This document shows positions 19,092 to 28,478 of a DNA stretch of 33,608 bases, in pieces. The position numbers were made by a program, and so were the translations under genes. Numbering within the stretch: the stretch's first letter is position 1; each line of letters begins with the position of its first letter. Under the pieces are notes generated by a model, which did no database searches, was not told the DNA's origin, and worked only from the letters and a program-made list of their open reading frames with translations. Source of the DNA: Bacteroidota bacterium (GTDB lineage Bacteria; Bacteroidota; Bacteroidia; Sphingobacteriales; Sphingobacteriaceae); contig JARKUW010000119.1 of the NCBI GenBank assembly GCA_029851965.1, positions 1 to 33,608 on the forward strand, written 5' to 3'.

Positions 19092-19772
19092 ATGAAGAGA
19101 CTGATCCCGAATGCATTAACTTGTGCCAATCTCCTTTCCGGATGCATTGGGATCGTTTTTGCATTTAAAGGGAGTTTAGACATCGCAGCTTACAGCGTTC
19201 TGATATCAGGCATATTCGACTTCTTTGACGGGTTTACGGCCCGCATACTGAATGTGAAGACGATGATCGGAAAAGAGCTGGACTCGCTTGCCGATATGGT
19301 AAGCTTTGGCTTTTTGCCGGGTGTAGTGATGTATAAACTTCTAGAACAAAGCGACTATTCCTCTCCCTATCTGCCGTTTATCGGGTTTTTGATGACGATA
19401 TTTTCCGCCTTGCGGCTGGCGAAATTCAACCTCGATACAAGGCAGACGGAAGATTTTATTGGGCTGAATACCCCGATGAACACCTTGTTTATCGTATCTC
19501 TCCCATTTATACAGAAAGACTATCCGGCAATAATCAACTCTACGATTTTGCTGATTGCCATAACGGTGTTGATGTGCTGGCTGCTGGTGTGTGAGATTAA
19601 GATTTTCTCGCTTAAATTTGGCTCCATAAAATGGATCCACAATAAAACTAAATTCGTTTTCCTTATTATATCAGCAGTGTTAATTGCTTTTCTTAAATTT
19701 GCCGCCATACCATTTGTTTTGGTATTGTACATTGCCTCTTCCATTATACATTTTAGAAGCAATCACGTTTAA
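19092..19772 (+). CDS. pssA: CDP-diacylglycerol--serine O-phosphatidyltransferase
   Basis: CDP-alcohol phosphotransferase motif DFFDGFTARILNVKTMIGKELDSLADMVSFG; multiple TM helices. Confidence 0.93.
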   Translation: MKRLIPNALTCANLLSGCIGIVFAFKGSLDIAAYSVLISGIFDFFDGFTARILNVKTMIGKELDSLADMVSFGFLPGVVMYKLLEQSDYSSPYLPFIGFLMTIFSALRLAKFNLDTRQTEDFIGLNTPMNTLFIVSLPFIQKDYPAIINSTILLIAITVLMCWLLVCEIKIFSLKFGSIKWIHNKTKFVFLIISAVLIAFLKFAAIPFVLVLYIASSIIHFRSNHV

Positions 19773-19807
19773 GACGAAAAATAATTAGCCACCATAAAAA
19801 CATATAG

Positions 19808-20059
19808 ATGAGATTTATTGCAGAAATAGACGTAATGCCAAAAAAAGAAATCCTTGACCCTCAAGGTAAGGCGGTGACCGGAAGTATGAAAAATATTGGG
19901 TTACCTGAAGTTACGAACGTACGGGTTGGGAAACACATTACGCTTGAAGTAGTTGCAGATAGCAGAGAACAGGCTGAAGAGAAAGTGGACGCCGCATGCA
20001 AGAAATTGCTCGCGAACCTGATCATGGAAAGTTATGAATTCGAAATAGCAGCTATTTAA
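19808..20059 (+). CDS. purS: Phosphoribosylformylglycinamidine synthase subunit PurS
   Basis: 83 aa; RFIAEIDVMPKKEILDPQGKAVTGSMKNIGLPEVTNVRVGKHITLEV is the PurS signature. Confidence 0.92.
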   Translation: MRFIAEIDVMPKKEILDPQGKAVTGSMKNIGLPEVTNVRVGKHITLEVVADSREQAEEKVDAACKKLLANLIMESYEFEIAAI

Positions 20060-20433
20060 AGCTGCTTTTCCAATTCTATTTTGGTAGCGTCAAGCTGCTT
20101 GTTTAGGATTAACAAAAAACGGTTAAGTTCTGCTACAGCTTGTGGCAGTTCTTCAATATTTTTAAGTTCACGTGCATTTTGCTCGATCATTTGCATGTGA
20201 TTTTTGACATCATCTCTCCCCACGTAAGCAAAAGTAGGTTTTATCTTGTGGGCGCTGCTCGATACTTTTTGCCAGTTTTCTTCTTCCAGGGCCTGCTCCA
20301 ACTCAGCGACATACAATGGCGTCTGTTGCTTGAACATATCGAGCATTTCAATCATGAACTCAACACTATCGCCCGACATTTCTCTTAAATAAGACAAATC
20401 CAGTGGCATGCCATTTTTTTCCTCATCGATCAT
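20056..20433 (-). CDS. Stand-alone Hpt (histidine phosphotransfer) domain protein
   Basis: DLSYLREMSGDSVEFMIEMLDMFKQQTPLYVAELEQALEEENWQKVSSSAHKIKPTFAYVG: Hpt domain with phospho-accepting AHKIK motif. Confidence 0.9.
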   Translation of the reverse strand: MIDEEKNGMPLDLSYLREMSGDSVEFMIEMLDMFKQQTPLYVAELEQALEEENWQKVSSSAHKIKPTFAYVGRDDVKNHMQMIEQNARELKNIEELPQAVAELNRFLLILNKQLDATKIELEKQL

Positions 20434-20442
20434 TCTACAAAA

Positions 20443-20949
20443 TTAGAAATTATATCTTTTTACTGCCGATTTATCGGTTAAACTTTCAAACAATTCTTTG
20501 ATGCTTCGGTTCAATACCGGGTGGATGAACTCCGGCGCGATTTCACAGAGTGGCTCCAGTACAAATTTCCGATTCTGCATTTCCGGATGTGGAATGCGTA
20601 GCCGATCCTCGATCCGGATAACATCTGCATTGTAAAAGATGATGTCTATATCGATTATTCTGGATCCCCATCGCTCCAGGCGCACCCTACCGAGTTGCTC
20701 CTCGATCGACAGCGCTTTTTCCAGCATCTGTATTGCAGAAAGTCCTGTGCTTATTTTCAAAGCCAGGTTTAAAAAGCCTGGCTGGTTGGTATTGCCCCAG
20801 GGCTCTGTTTCATAAACCGAGGATTGCGCGTCAATAAAGCCAATCTGTTCCGAGATGTGTTGTATCGCCTGCCGGATTACCGCTTCGCGATCCCCTAAAT
20901 TACTTCCAAGTAACAAATAGGCCGTGTTACGATCCAATTCTATATCCAT
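20443..20949 (-). CDS. folK: 2-amino-4-hydroxy-6-hydroxymethyldihydropteridine diphosphokinase
   Basis: AYLLLGSNLGDREAVI, SSVYETEPWGNTNQPGFLNLAL, EEQLGRVRLERWGSRIIDIDIIFY. Confidence 0.95.
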   Translation of the reverse strand: MDIELDRNTAYLLLGSNLGDREAVIRQAIQHISEQIGFIDAQSSVYETEPWGNTNQPGFLNLALKISTGLSAIQMLEKALSIEEQLGRVRLERWGSRIIDIDIIFYNADVIRIEDRLRIPHPEMQNRKFVLEPLCEIAPEFIHPVLNRSIKELFESLTDKSAVKRYNF

Positions 20950-20998
20950 GCGGCGTGCTAAAATTCATATATTTACAAATTAAAGGTTAAACACACAG

Positions 20999-22768
20999 AT
21001 GAGAGAATTTTTTAAGTATGTTTTTGCCACTGTTGTGGGCTTCGTGATATCTATTGTCTTCTTATTTATTTTCTGCCTGATCATCATCGCGGGAATTGTA
21101 TCCTCCCTGGGCGACGATAAAAAAGTGGAAATCACCAACAATTCCGTGTTGTACTTAAACCTGGATCAAGCCATCCTGGAACGGACACCGATTAAAAGAT
21201 TTGGAAACCTTCCCATCATTGGATCAATTGCGGATAAGGCCATTGGCTTCAATGATGTTATCAAGTCACTGAAGAAAGCGAAAACGGATGACCGTATAAA
21301 ATGCGTGTACATCAATGTTTCTGCACCCGTAGCGGGAAAGGCGACATTGAAAGAGATACGGGATGCACTGATCGACTTTAAAAAGAGCAATAAACAGATA
21401 ATTGCCTATAGTGAAGTGTACAACCAGAATGCCTATTACCTGGCATCCGTCGCCAGTAAAGTGTATATGAATCCGGAAGGTTCCCTTGAATTTAAAGGCT
21501 TTGATTCGCAGCTGATGTTTTTTAAAGGGGCCCTGGAGAAGCTGGGTGTTGAAGCACAGATCATTCGTGTAGGTAATTATAAGAGTGCAGTGGAGCCCTT
21601 TATTAATGATAAGATGAGCGACTACAACCGCCAGCAGGTTACGGCATATGTAGGTGGTTTGTATAACGTATTCCTTGAGGGCATTGCCTCCTCCAGAAAA
21701 ATCTCCAGAGACAGCTTGTATGCCTATGCAGATAGCTACAGGATACAACGCGCGGAGGATGCGGTGAAATACAAACTGGTTGATGGCTTAAGATACAAGG
21801 ACGAGCTGATTGCTGAACTGAAATCACTAACGGGAAACCCGAAAGCAAAGAAATTAAATACGATAACCATCAATGATTATGCGGAGGACGTTTCTACGGA
21901 GAATGCTGGTGCGGACGACAAGATAGCCGTCATTTATGCAAACGGGGATATCGTTGGCGGTGAAGGCTCGGATGAATCCATTGGGTCGGAGAAGATTTCC
22001 CGAGAGATCAGAAAAGCAAGACAGGACAGCAGCGTTAAGGCCATCGTTCTACGTGTAAATTCCGGCGGTGGAAGTGCACTTGCATCCGATGTGATGTGGA
22101 GAGAAATTGTGTTAAGCAAGAAAGTGAAGCCTGTTATCGCTTCATTCGGGGACGTTGCCGCCTCCGGGGGTTACTATATTGCATGTGCTGCAGATTCTAT
22201 ATTTGTGCAGCCGAATACCATTACTGGTTCAATAGGCGTGTTTGGTATTATTCCGAATTTCCAGAACTTACTAAATAACAAGCTCGGCATTACGTTCGAC
22301 GGGGTGAAAACGGGTAAATATGCAGATATCATGAGTACCACCCGCCCATTGACACCGGCTGAGCGTTTGATCATTCAACGGGATGTGAACCATGTCTATG
22401 ACACCTTTATCTCCAGGGTGGCCGACGGGCGTAAAAGAAGCAGCGAGTATGTGAATTCAATTGCCGGAGGCCACGTATGGGTGGGTACGGACGCGGTAAG
22501 GATCGGCCTTGCGGACCGTTTGGGCAATTTCCAGGATGCCATAGCAGCTGCAGGAAAAAAGGCTAAACTTAAGAAATACCGGGTTGTGGAATATCCCGCG
22601 AAAGCGGACCCGCTTAATAACTTCCTGTCTGACAGCAAGGATAATGTACGTACCTACTTTGCCAAACAGGAACTCGGCGACAACTATCTGATCTATGAAC
22701 AGATGAAAAAAGCGATCAAGAACTCCGGAATGCAGGCGAGGCTTCCCTACGAAATCCAGGTACATTAA
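20999..22768 (+). CDS. sppA: Signal peptide peptidase SppA (67 kDa type)
   Basis: 589 aa; AVIYANGDIVGGEGSDESIGSEKISREIRKARQDSSVKAIVLRVNSGGGSALASDVMWREI...VIASFGDVAASGGYYIACAAD; tandem S49 domains. Confidence 0.95.
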   Translation: MREFFKYVFATVVGFVISIVFLFIFCLIIIAGIVSSLGDDKKVEITNNSVLYLNLDQAILERTPIKRFGNLPIIGSIADKAIGFNDVIKSLKKAKTDDRIKCVYINVSAPVAGKATLKEIRDALIDFKKSNKQIIAYSEVYNQNAYYLASVASKVYMNPEGSLEFKGFDSQLMFFKGALEKLGVEAQIIRVGNYKSAVEPFINDKMSDYNRQQVTAYVGGLYNVFLEGIASSRKISRDSLYAYADSYRIQRAEDAVKYKLVDGLRYKDELIAELKSLTGNPKAKKLNTITINDYAEDVSTENAGADDKIAVIYANGDIVGGEGSDESIGSEKISREIRKARQDSSVKAIVLRVNSGGGSALASDVMWREIVLSKKVKPVIASFGDVAASGGYYIACAADSIFVQPNTITGSIGVFGIIPNFQNLLNNKLGITFDGVKTGKYADIMSTTRPLTPAERLIIQRDVNHVYDTFISRVADGRKRSSEYVNSIAGGHVWVGTDAVRIGLADRLGNFQDAIAAAGKKAKLKKYRVVEYPAKADPLNNFLSDSKDNVRTYFAKQELGDNYLIYEQMKKAIKNSGMQARLPYEIQVH

Positions 22769-22769
22769 A

Positions 22770-23393
22770 CTACAGCCTTCTCCAGCCGGGATAAATGGTC
22801 AGGTAGGTATTGCTGACACTTTTGTTGGGGAAGTGAACGTATACTGCGGTGCTGACCTGCCTTCCTGCCCTATTTCTAATGTCAAAAGCGATTCCTTTGG
22901 AGATATCATCGTATACTTCAAGCGTATCGTGTTCAGAATCGTTGACGTACCGGGCCACTGCTTTCAGCGATGGGAATTGCTTTTTGATGCTATCCAGAGG
23001 CATTCCCGTTTTTAATCCGTTTGCCGTTTCGTATACTGGCGCTGTAGCTAATATCTCTTTGGCAGATTTACCCATCATGGTGCTGTCTTTGTAAGATGAA
23101 AAAACAGCGACTTGATCTTTGGACCCGCTTCCGGTTGCTTCTGACAACCAGATACTCCAGGCCTTTCCCATAGCAGCATCCCCTGCATCTGCCTTGCCCA
23201 TGATGTGAAAAACACTATCCATGTCCTGGTTCAGGTATAATTTACCAATAGACTTTCCTGGGATTATGAGGTTACTGGAATCTACTGTTGTTAGTTCTTG
23301 CTGAGGCTCAGCTTTGGACTGCGTTTCTTTATCCGCTGGTGTACAGGCTGCAATGCTGGCGGCGACGAAAGTTGAAAGAAGAATCTTTTTCAT
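22770..23393 (-). CDS. Putative lipoprotein of unknown function
   Basis: 207 aa; lipobox-like N-terminus MKKILLSTFVAASIAAC; remainder not recognised. Confidence 0.65.
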   Translation of the reverse strand: MKKILLSTFVAASIAACTPADKETQSKAEPQQELTTVDSSNLIIPGKSIGKLYLNQDMDSVFHIMGKADAGDAAMGKAWSIWLSEATGSGSKDQVAVFSSYKDSTMMGKSAKEILATAPVYETANGLKTGMPLDSIKKQFPSLKAVARYVNDSEHDTLEVYDDISKGIAFDIRNRAGRQVSTAVYVHFPNKSVSNTYLTIYPGWRRL

Positions 23394-23467
23394 GCCTACA
23401 TGGCAGAGAAAACTATGCCAGTATATGGTTTATAAATCCTGATTCCTTTTCTTTAATTTAGCAGACT

Positions 23468-25159
23468 ATGGAAAATAAGACCATTGCCCGCAGCCTCCGC
23501 CTGCTTTCCCAGTTGATGGAGTTGCATAATGAGAACCCCTTTAAGATTAAATCTATTGCCAACGCCGCTTTAAAGGTTGATAAACTGCCTTTCCCCGTGG
23601 CAGGTAAAACACTGGGAGAGCTGGAGAAAATAGACGGGCTTGGCAAGAGTATATCTACTAAAGTTCATGAATTGATGGAGACGGGTGTCTTGTCTGACCT
23701 GGAGAATATCAAGGCGAACACACCAGAGGGGATTGTAGAGATGCTTGGCATCAAGGGCATTGGCCCCCGGAAAATCGCCGTGATCTGGAAGGACCTCGAG
23801 ATCGAAAACATTGGTGAGCTTTATTATGCTTGCAATGAAAACAGGCTGATTGAGGCGAAAGGCTTTGGATTAAAGACTCAGGACGAAATTAAGAAGATCA
23901 TTGAATTTAAGATGGCTGGCCATGGCAAGTTTCTGTATGCCCAGGCAGAGCATCTGGTTGAAACTTTGTCTGCCGACCTGCTGGTGTGGTTAAGCAACAT
24001 CGAAGATGCCGCTTTTCTGCAGGTCGCGGGAGGTTACCGGCGACGTTGTGAGATCATCGATAACATTGACCTGGTTGTTGGGTCCGCCAATCCGGAGGTT
24101 GTTGTGCAGGAAATCAATAGCTACAGTCCGCTGAAGTTCGAACGTCATACAGACCATGTATTTATAGCTGAGAGCGAGCTGGGCCTGAAAATTCACTTAC
24201 ACATCTTTGTAAAGGAAGACTTTTTCATCAATCTGTTTAAGCTTACCGGCAATGAGGCCCATGTGGAAGCGGTATTGAAGCTTGCGGGCACAGGTTCCTT
24301 TTCGGATGAGCATGACATTTATAAACACGCCGGACTGGCTTACGTGGCACCTGAGCTTAGGGAAGGTTTTGATGAAATTGAGCTGGCAAAGGCGGGTAAG
24401 TTACCTGTGCTGATCGGGTACCAGGATCTGAAGGGCAGTCTGCACAACCACTCTACCTGGAGCGACGGGGTTCATACCCTGGAACAAATGGCTTTGTACT
24501 GCAAGGAAGAACTGAACATGGCCTATTTTGGCATTTGCGATCACTCGAAATCTGCATTCTATGCAAAGGGCTTGTACGAGGACAGGGTCGCTGCGCAGCA
24601 TCGGGAAATCGATATGCTCAATGAGAAACTTGCACCCTTCAGGATATTTAAGGGCATTGAGAGTGATATTCTGAATGATGGGTCCTTAGACTACAGTGAT
24701 GAGGTGCTAAGGACATTTGATTTTGTAGTCGCATCCGTGCACAGCAATTTGAGAATGACGGAGGAAAAAGCTACGGCAAGGTTAATTAAGGCGATCGAGA
24801 ACCCATTTACAACGATACTTGGGCATCCCACCGGGAGATTGCTTCTCAGCCGGAAGGGTTATCCGGTGGATTTCGAAAAAGTCATCGATGCCTGTGCCGC
24901 CAACAAGGTTGTCATTGAGATCAATGCAAATCCACTGCGCCTGGACCTGGATTGGAGATGGCATCGATATGCACTGGAAAAGGGGGTACTGTTGTCGATC
25001 AATCCTGATGCACACCGGATGGAAGGTTTTAAAGACATGCATTACGGCGTATTTGCAGGAAGAAAGGGCGGCCTTACTGCAGCTCGATGTTTAAATGCAT
25101 TTTCACTGGAGGAGATCTCCGAGTATTTCAACTCCGTTAAGCCAGATCAGTCTGTTTGA
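23468..25159 (+). CDS. polX: PolX-type DNA polymerase/3'-5' exonuclease (HhH + X-family + PHP)
   Basis: HhH regions (LGELEKIDGLGKSISTKVHEL, MLGIKGIGPRKIAVIW); C-terminal PHP domain LKGSLHNHSTWSDGVHTLEQMA, GICDHSKSA, GHPTGRLLLSRKGYPVDFEKVIDAC. Confidence 0.9.
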   Translation: MENKTIARSLRLLSQLMELHNENPFKIKSIANAALKVDKLPFPVAGKTLGELEKIDGLGKSISTKVHELMETGVLSDLENIKANTPEGIVEMLGIKGIGPRKIAVIWKDLEIENIGELYYACNENRLIEAKGFGLKTQDEIKKIIEFKMAGHGKFLYAQAEHLVETLSADLLVWLSNIEDAAFLQVAGGYRRRCEIIDNIDLVVGSANPEVVVQEINSYSPLKFERHTDHVFIAESELGLKIHLHIFVKEDFFINLFKLTGNEAHVEAVLKLAGTGSFSDEHDIYKHAGLAYVAPELREGFDEIELAKAGKLPVLIGYQDLKGSLHNHSTWSDGVHTLEQMALYCKEELNMAYFGICDHSKSAFYAKGLYEDRVAAQHREIDMLNEKLAPFRIFKGIESDILNDGSLDYSDEVLRTFDFVVASVHSNLRMTEEKATARLIKAIENPFTTILGHPTGRLLLSRKGYPVDFEKVIDACAANKVVIEINANPLRLDLDWRWHRYALEKGVLLSINPDAHRMEGFKDMHYGVFAGRKGGLTAARCLNAFSLEEISEYFNSVKPDQSV

Positions 25160-25301
25160 TCCAAACGTTGGTTTCAATACCCGTGTTTAGCTCTATGCGG
25201 TGCAATCGTTGGCTACTGCTTCATCAATGTAAGGGGCTAAATGGCTGCGCGCTTAGTTGCAGTAAAGAACATAAGCTGATCTATATAAATGCCTTTATAA
25301 C

Positions 25302-25309
25302 TATATTTG
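25302..25309 (+). promoter_or_regulatory. Candidate Bacteroidota -7 promoter element (TAnnTTTG) upstream of rfaE1
   Basis: TATATTTG at 25302-25309, 18 bp before the rfaE1 ATG; matches the Bacteroidota consensus TAnnTTTG. No clear -33 TTG seen. Confidence 0.35.
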
Positions 25310-25326
25310 ACCATTAACAAATCAGA

Positions 25327-26310
25327 ATGCTTGCAGAAAGACTTCAAAGTGCACATCTAAATAACCCGAAACCGAAAATACTTGTTATAGGTGACCTGAT
25401 GCTTGACCACTATATTTTTGGTTCGGCAACACGGCTTTCCCCGGAAGCGCCTGTCCCTGTAGTAAACGTTGAGAGAGAAGATAGAATAATCGGCGGAGCC
25501 GCAAATGTAGCTAGTAATCTGATAGACTTAGGTGCTCATGTTTTTCTGGCTGGGCTGACCGGCGACGATATTGCTGCTGAAGAAATTGCAGCCATCTTAA
25601 AGACGAAGGAAATAGACACCAGCCGGATTATCAGGGATGCGGAACGGTCCACCACCGTGAAAACAAGGATTATAGCATCAAATCACCAGATCGTTAGAAT
25701 AGACAGAGAAGACATTGCTGATATTTCAGAAGCACTGGAAGATGAGTTTTTTAAAGCGCTTGTTCCTTGTATGGAAAAGAGCGACCTCGTTATCCTATCC
25801 GACTACAACAAAGGATTGCTCACACCAACCCTGTCGCAGCGCATTATCGAACATTGCACTACATCCGGCAAACGGATATTTGTTGATCCCAAAGGTCTTG
25901 ACTACGCGAAGTACAAAGGTGCTTTCATCATCAAGCCAAACCGGAAGGAACTTGCGGACGCTGCAAAGATGGACAAGATCCAAACGGAAAACGATCTGGT
26001 GCGGGCAGCCCGGATTGTCTTACACCTGACGGAGGCCAGTTATCTGATCGTTACCCTTTCTGAAGCCGGAATTGCGATCATCACCCAGGAGGACTGTAAA
26101 ATCCTTCCCGTAGTGGCTACAAAAGTATATGATGTTACGGGCGCTGGTGATACCGTCATGGCTACATTGGCCTATGGTATGGCGCTGGGCTTTTCTATTG
26201 AAGAGGCATGTACGCTGTCCAATTACGCCGCTTCGATCGTGATCAAGCATATTGGTAGTGCCACGACAAACGTAGCAGATATCGTTAAGGCAATGAACAA
26301 GCAACATTGA
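25327..26310 (+). CDS. rfaE1: D-glycero-D-manno-heptose-7-phosphate kinase (RfaE1/HldA-like, PfkB family)
   Basis: ILVIGDLMLDHYIFGSATRLSPEAPVPVVNVEREDRIIGGAANVASNLIDLGA; VYDVTGAGDTVMATLAYGMALG. Confidence 0.92.
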   Translation: MLAERLQSAHLNNPKPKILVIGDLMLDHYIFGSATRLSPEAPVPVVNVEREDRIIGGAANVASNLIDLGAHVFLAGLTGDDIAAEEIAAILKTKEIDTSRIIRDAERSTTVKTRIIASNHQIVRIDREDIADISEALEDEFFKALVPCMEKSDLVILSDYNKGLLTPTLSQRIIEHCTTSGKRIFVDPKGLDYAKYKGAFIIKPNRKELADAAKMDKIQTENDLVRAARIVLHLTEASYLIVTLSEAGIAIITQEDCKILPVVATKVYDVTGAGDTVMATLAYGMALGFSIEEACTLSNYAASIVIKHIGSATTNVADIVKAMNKQH

Positions 26311-26410
26311 GGCAGTAGCACAGTTTGGCCCCTACGTTCCTGAAAAAAAGCCTCGTAGATGATGGGTGAGAAAAAACAGTAATAATCTTTTTAAAATAGA
26401 ATCATTAAAT

Positions 26411-26424
26411 AATTTCCGGAAATT
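26411..26424. repeat. Perfect 14-bp palindrome upstream of gmhA
   Basis: AATTTCCGGAAATT, 10 bp upstream of the gmhA ATG at 26434. Confidence 0.6.
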
Positions 26425-26433
26425 GTACTACTT

Positions 26434-26988
26434 ATGGTATTAGAAGAATTAGTTCAACATAGAAACACCATTGACACGCTGATTAAAGGGCTCGTATCAG
26501 ATATTGAAACAGGCTGTAAAATGGTCACTGACGTACTTACTGCCGGAGGAAAAGTATTGATCGCCGGTAACGGTGGCAGCGCCGCAGATGCACAGCATAT
26601 CGCTGCCGAACTGACGGGCAGGTACGTTAAGGAGCGGGTGGCCCTGCCTGCAATTGCACTGACTGTCGATACCTCTGCTCTAACGGCCATAAGCAACGAC
26701 TACGGCTTTAAAAAGGTTTTTTCAAGGCAGCTTGCCGCACTTGCAAGGCATGATGACCTCTTTATAGCCATTTCGACCAGTGGAAACAGTGAAAATGTTA
26801 TCGATGCTTTGCACACCGCTAAAGAGTTAAATTGCAAAACGCTTGGTTTATCAGGAAGAGACGGCGGACAAATGAACAATTTATGTGATCTGAACATCGT
26901 TGTAGATAGCGACACTACTGCACGAATTCAGGAAATGCATATTCTCATTGGACACATCTTCTGCAAAGCCGTAGACGAGATTTTTTAA
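26434..26988 (+). CDS. gmhA: D-sedoheptulose 7-phosphate isomerase
   Basis: SIS domain: GGKVLIAGNGGSAADAQHIAAELTGRYVKERVALPAIALTVDTSALTAISNDYGF; AISTSGNSENVI. Confidence 0.95.
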   Translation: MVLEELVQHRNTIDTLIKGLVSDIETGCKMVTDVLTAGGKVLIAGNGGSAADAQHIAAELTGRYVKERVALPAIALTVDTSALTAISNDYGFKKVFSRQLAALARHDDLFIAISTSGNSENVIDALHTAKELNCKTLGLSGRDGGQMNNLCDLNIVVDSDTTARIQEMHILIGHIFCKAVDEIF

Positions 26989-26997
26989 GCACATAAA

Positions 26998-27489
26998 ATG
27001 AACGCACATACTACGTTGGCACACAAGATCTTTTCCTTACCTGAACTGGCTACCCAGGTTCAAAAGTGGAAGGCTGAAGGAAGGAAGATTGTCTTTACCA
27101 ATGGTTGTTTTGATCTGCTTCATGCAGGCCATATCGCCTATCTGACCGAAGCAGCAAACCTGGGAGATGTGCTGATTGTCGGACTGAACAGTGATCAGTC
27201 CGTTCAAAGAATCAAAGGCCCGGAACGGCCCGTTAATGACGAAAACACCAGGTCGGCTGTACTCGCAGGGATGTTCTTCATTGATGCTATTGTATTCTTT
27301 AGTGACGATACTCCTTTGGAGCTCATCAAAGCGCTTATGCCGGATGTACTGGTTAAAGGCGGCGACTATGAGATCGACCAGATTGTAGGTGCAAGGGAGG
27401 TACTAGACAATGGAGGGCGTGTTAAAGTGCTTTCTTTTTTACCGGGATACTCATCCACATCCATCATCGAAAAAATAAGGAGAGTTTAA
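26998..27489 (+). CDS. rfaE2: D-glycero-beta-D-manno-heptose 1-phosphate adenylyltransferase
   Basis: KIVFTNGCFDLLHAGHIAYLTEAANLGDVLIVGLNSDQSVQRIKGPERPVNDENTRSAVLAGMFFIDAIV; GYSSTSIIEKI. Confidence 0.94.
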   Translation: MNAHTTLAHKIFSLPELATQVQKWKAEGRKIVFTNGCFDLLHAGHIAYLTEAANLGDVLIVGLNSDQSVQRIKGPERPVNDENTRSAVLAGMFFIDAIVFFSDDTPLELIKALMPDVLVKGGDYEIDQIVGAREVLDNGGRVKVLSFLPGYSSTSIIEKIRRV

Positions 27490-27492
27490 GAA

Positions 27493-28473
27493 TTGAAAGC
27501 GCCTAAGAAGATACTGGTCATTCGTTTCAGCTCCATGGGCGATATTATCTATACCACGCCGGTGATCCGTTGCCTAAAAGAACAACTTCCAGGTACTGAA
27601 ATCCACTTTTTAACGAAGGAGCAGTTTAAATACATATACCAGCAAAACCCTTACCTCACGAAGCTTCACTTCCTGAAGCCGACATTGAAAGAGACGATAT
27701 CGGATATCAAAGCCGAAGGGTTCGATCTCATCATCGACCTACACAACAATCTTAGGACGACCCTCATCAAAATAGCCACGCAGATTCCGTCTTCAACGTA
27801 CAGAAAGGACGCAATACGGAAATGGCTCGCGCTCAAATTTAAGTGGCACACGCTTTTCGCTAAAGATCACCTGGTGGATCGCTATATGGAAACCGTAAAA
27901 TTCCTTGGTGTAGTAAATGACGATAAACCGATAGACTATTACATCTCCGGAAACTACAAGTTATCCGATGTGCTGCCTGAAACACATTTAAACGGCTATA
28001 TCGGGTTTGTCATTGGTGCCACACACAATACGAAGAGAATGCCGAATGAGAAAATCATTGACATCTGCAAAGGCATTGCAGGTCCGATAGTGTTGCTCGG
28101 TGGAACAGATGTTAAAAATAATGCTGAGGAGATTGCCAGGGCAGTCGGTAACCGCGTCTACTCTACCTGTGGAGTCACAAATCTGGATCAGTCTGTATTT
28201 GTTGCGTCAAAGGCAAGGAAAATCATAGGTTTCGACACTGGATTGACGCATATTGCGGAAGCCTTCGACCTGCCGATTGCATCTGTCTGGGGCAGTACCA
28301 CACCAGATCTGCTGGGGGTGTTTCCATATAAGGTCAGGGATTCCATTGTGGTAGGCATCGACCTCCCCTGCCGTCCATGTTCCAAGTTCGGACAGGAAAG
28401 ATGTCCGCTCGGGCATTTCAAATGTATGAAAAACATTCCCAACCAGACAATTGTTGACTTTGCTAACGATTAA
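27493..28473 (+). CDS. Glycosyltransferase family 9 (ADP-heptose:LPS heptosyltransferase-like)
   Basis: KILVIRFSSMGDIIYTTPVIRCLKEQLPGTEIHFLTKEQF; FDTGLTHIAEAFDLPIASVWGSTTPDLLGVFPY. ORF opens with TTG at 27493. Confidence 0.92.
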   Translation: MKAPKKILVIRFSSMGDIIYTTPVIRCLKEQLPGTEIHFLTKEQFKYIYQQNPYLTKLHFLKPTLKETISDIKAEGFDLIIDLHNNLRTTLIKIATQIPSSTYRKDAIRKWLALKFKWHTLFAKDHLVDRYMETVKFLGVVNDDKPIDYYISGNYKLSDVLPETHLNGYIGFVIGATHNTKRMPNEKIIDICKGIAGPIVLLGGTDVKNNAEEIARAVGNRVYSTCGVTNLDQSVFVASKARKIIGFDTGLTHIAEAFDLPIASVWGSTTPDLLGVFPYKVRDSIVVGIDLPCRPCSKFGQERCPLGHFKCMKNIPNQTIVDFAND

Positions 28474-28478
28474 TCCAT

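Noticed and set aside
20056-20059. 4-nt tail-to-tail overlap of purS and the Hpt gene
   Set aside because: Real, but a common consequence of compact convergent genes; no evidence of function.
21266-21748. 160-aa minus-strand ORF
   Set aside because: Antisense to sppA, no recognisable motif.
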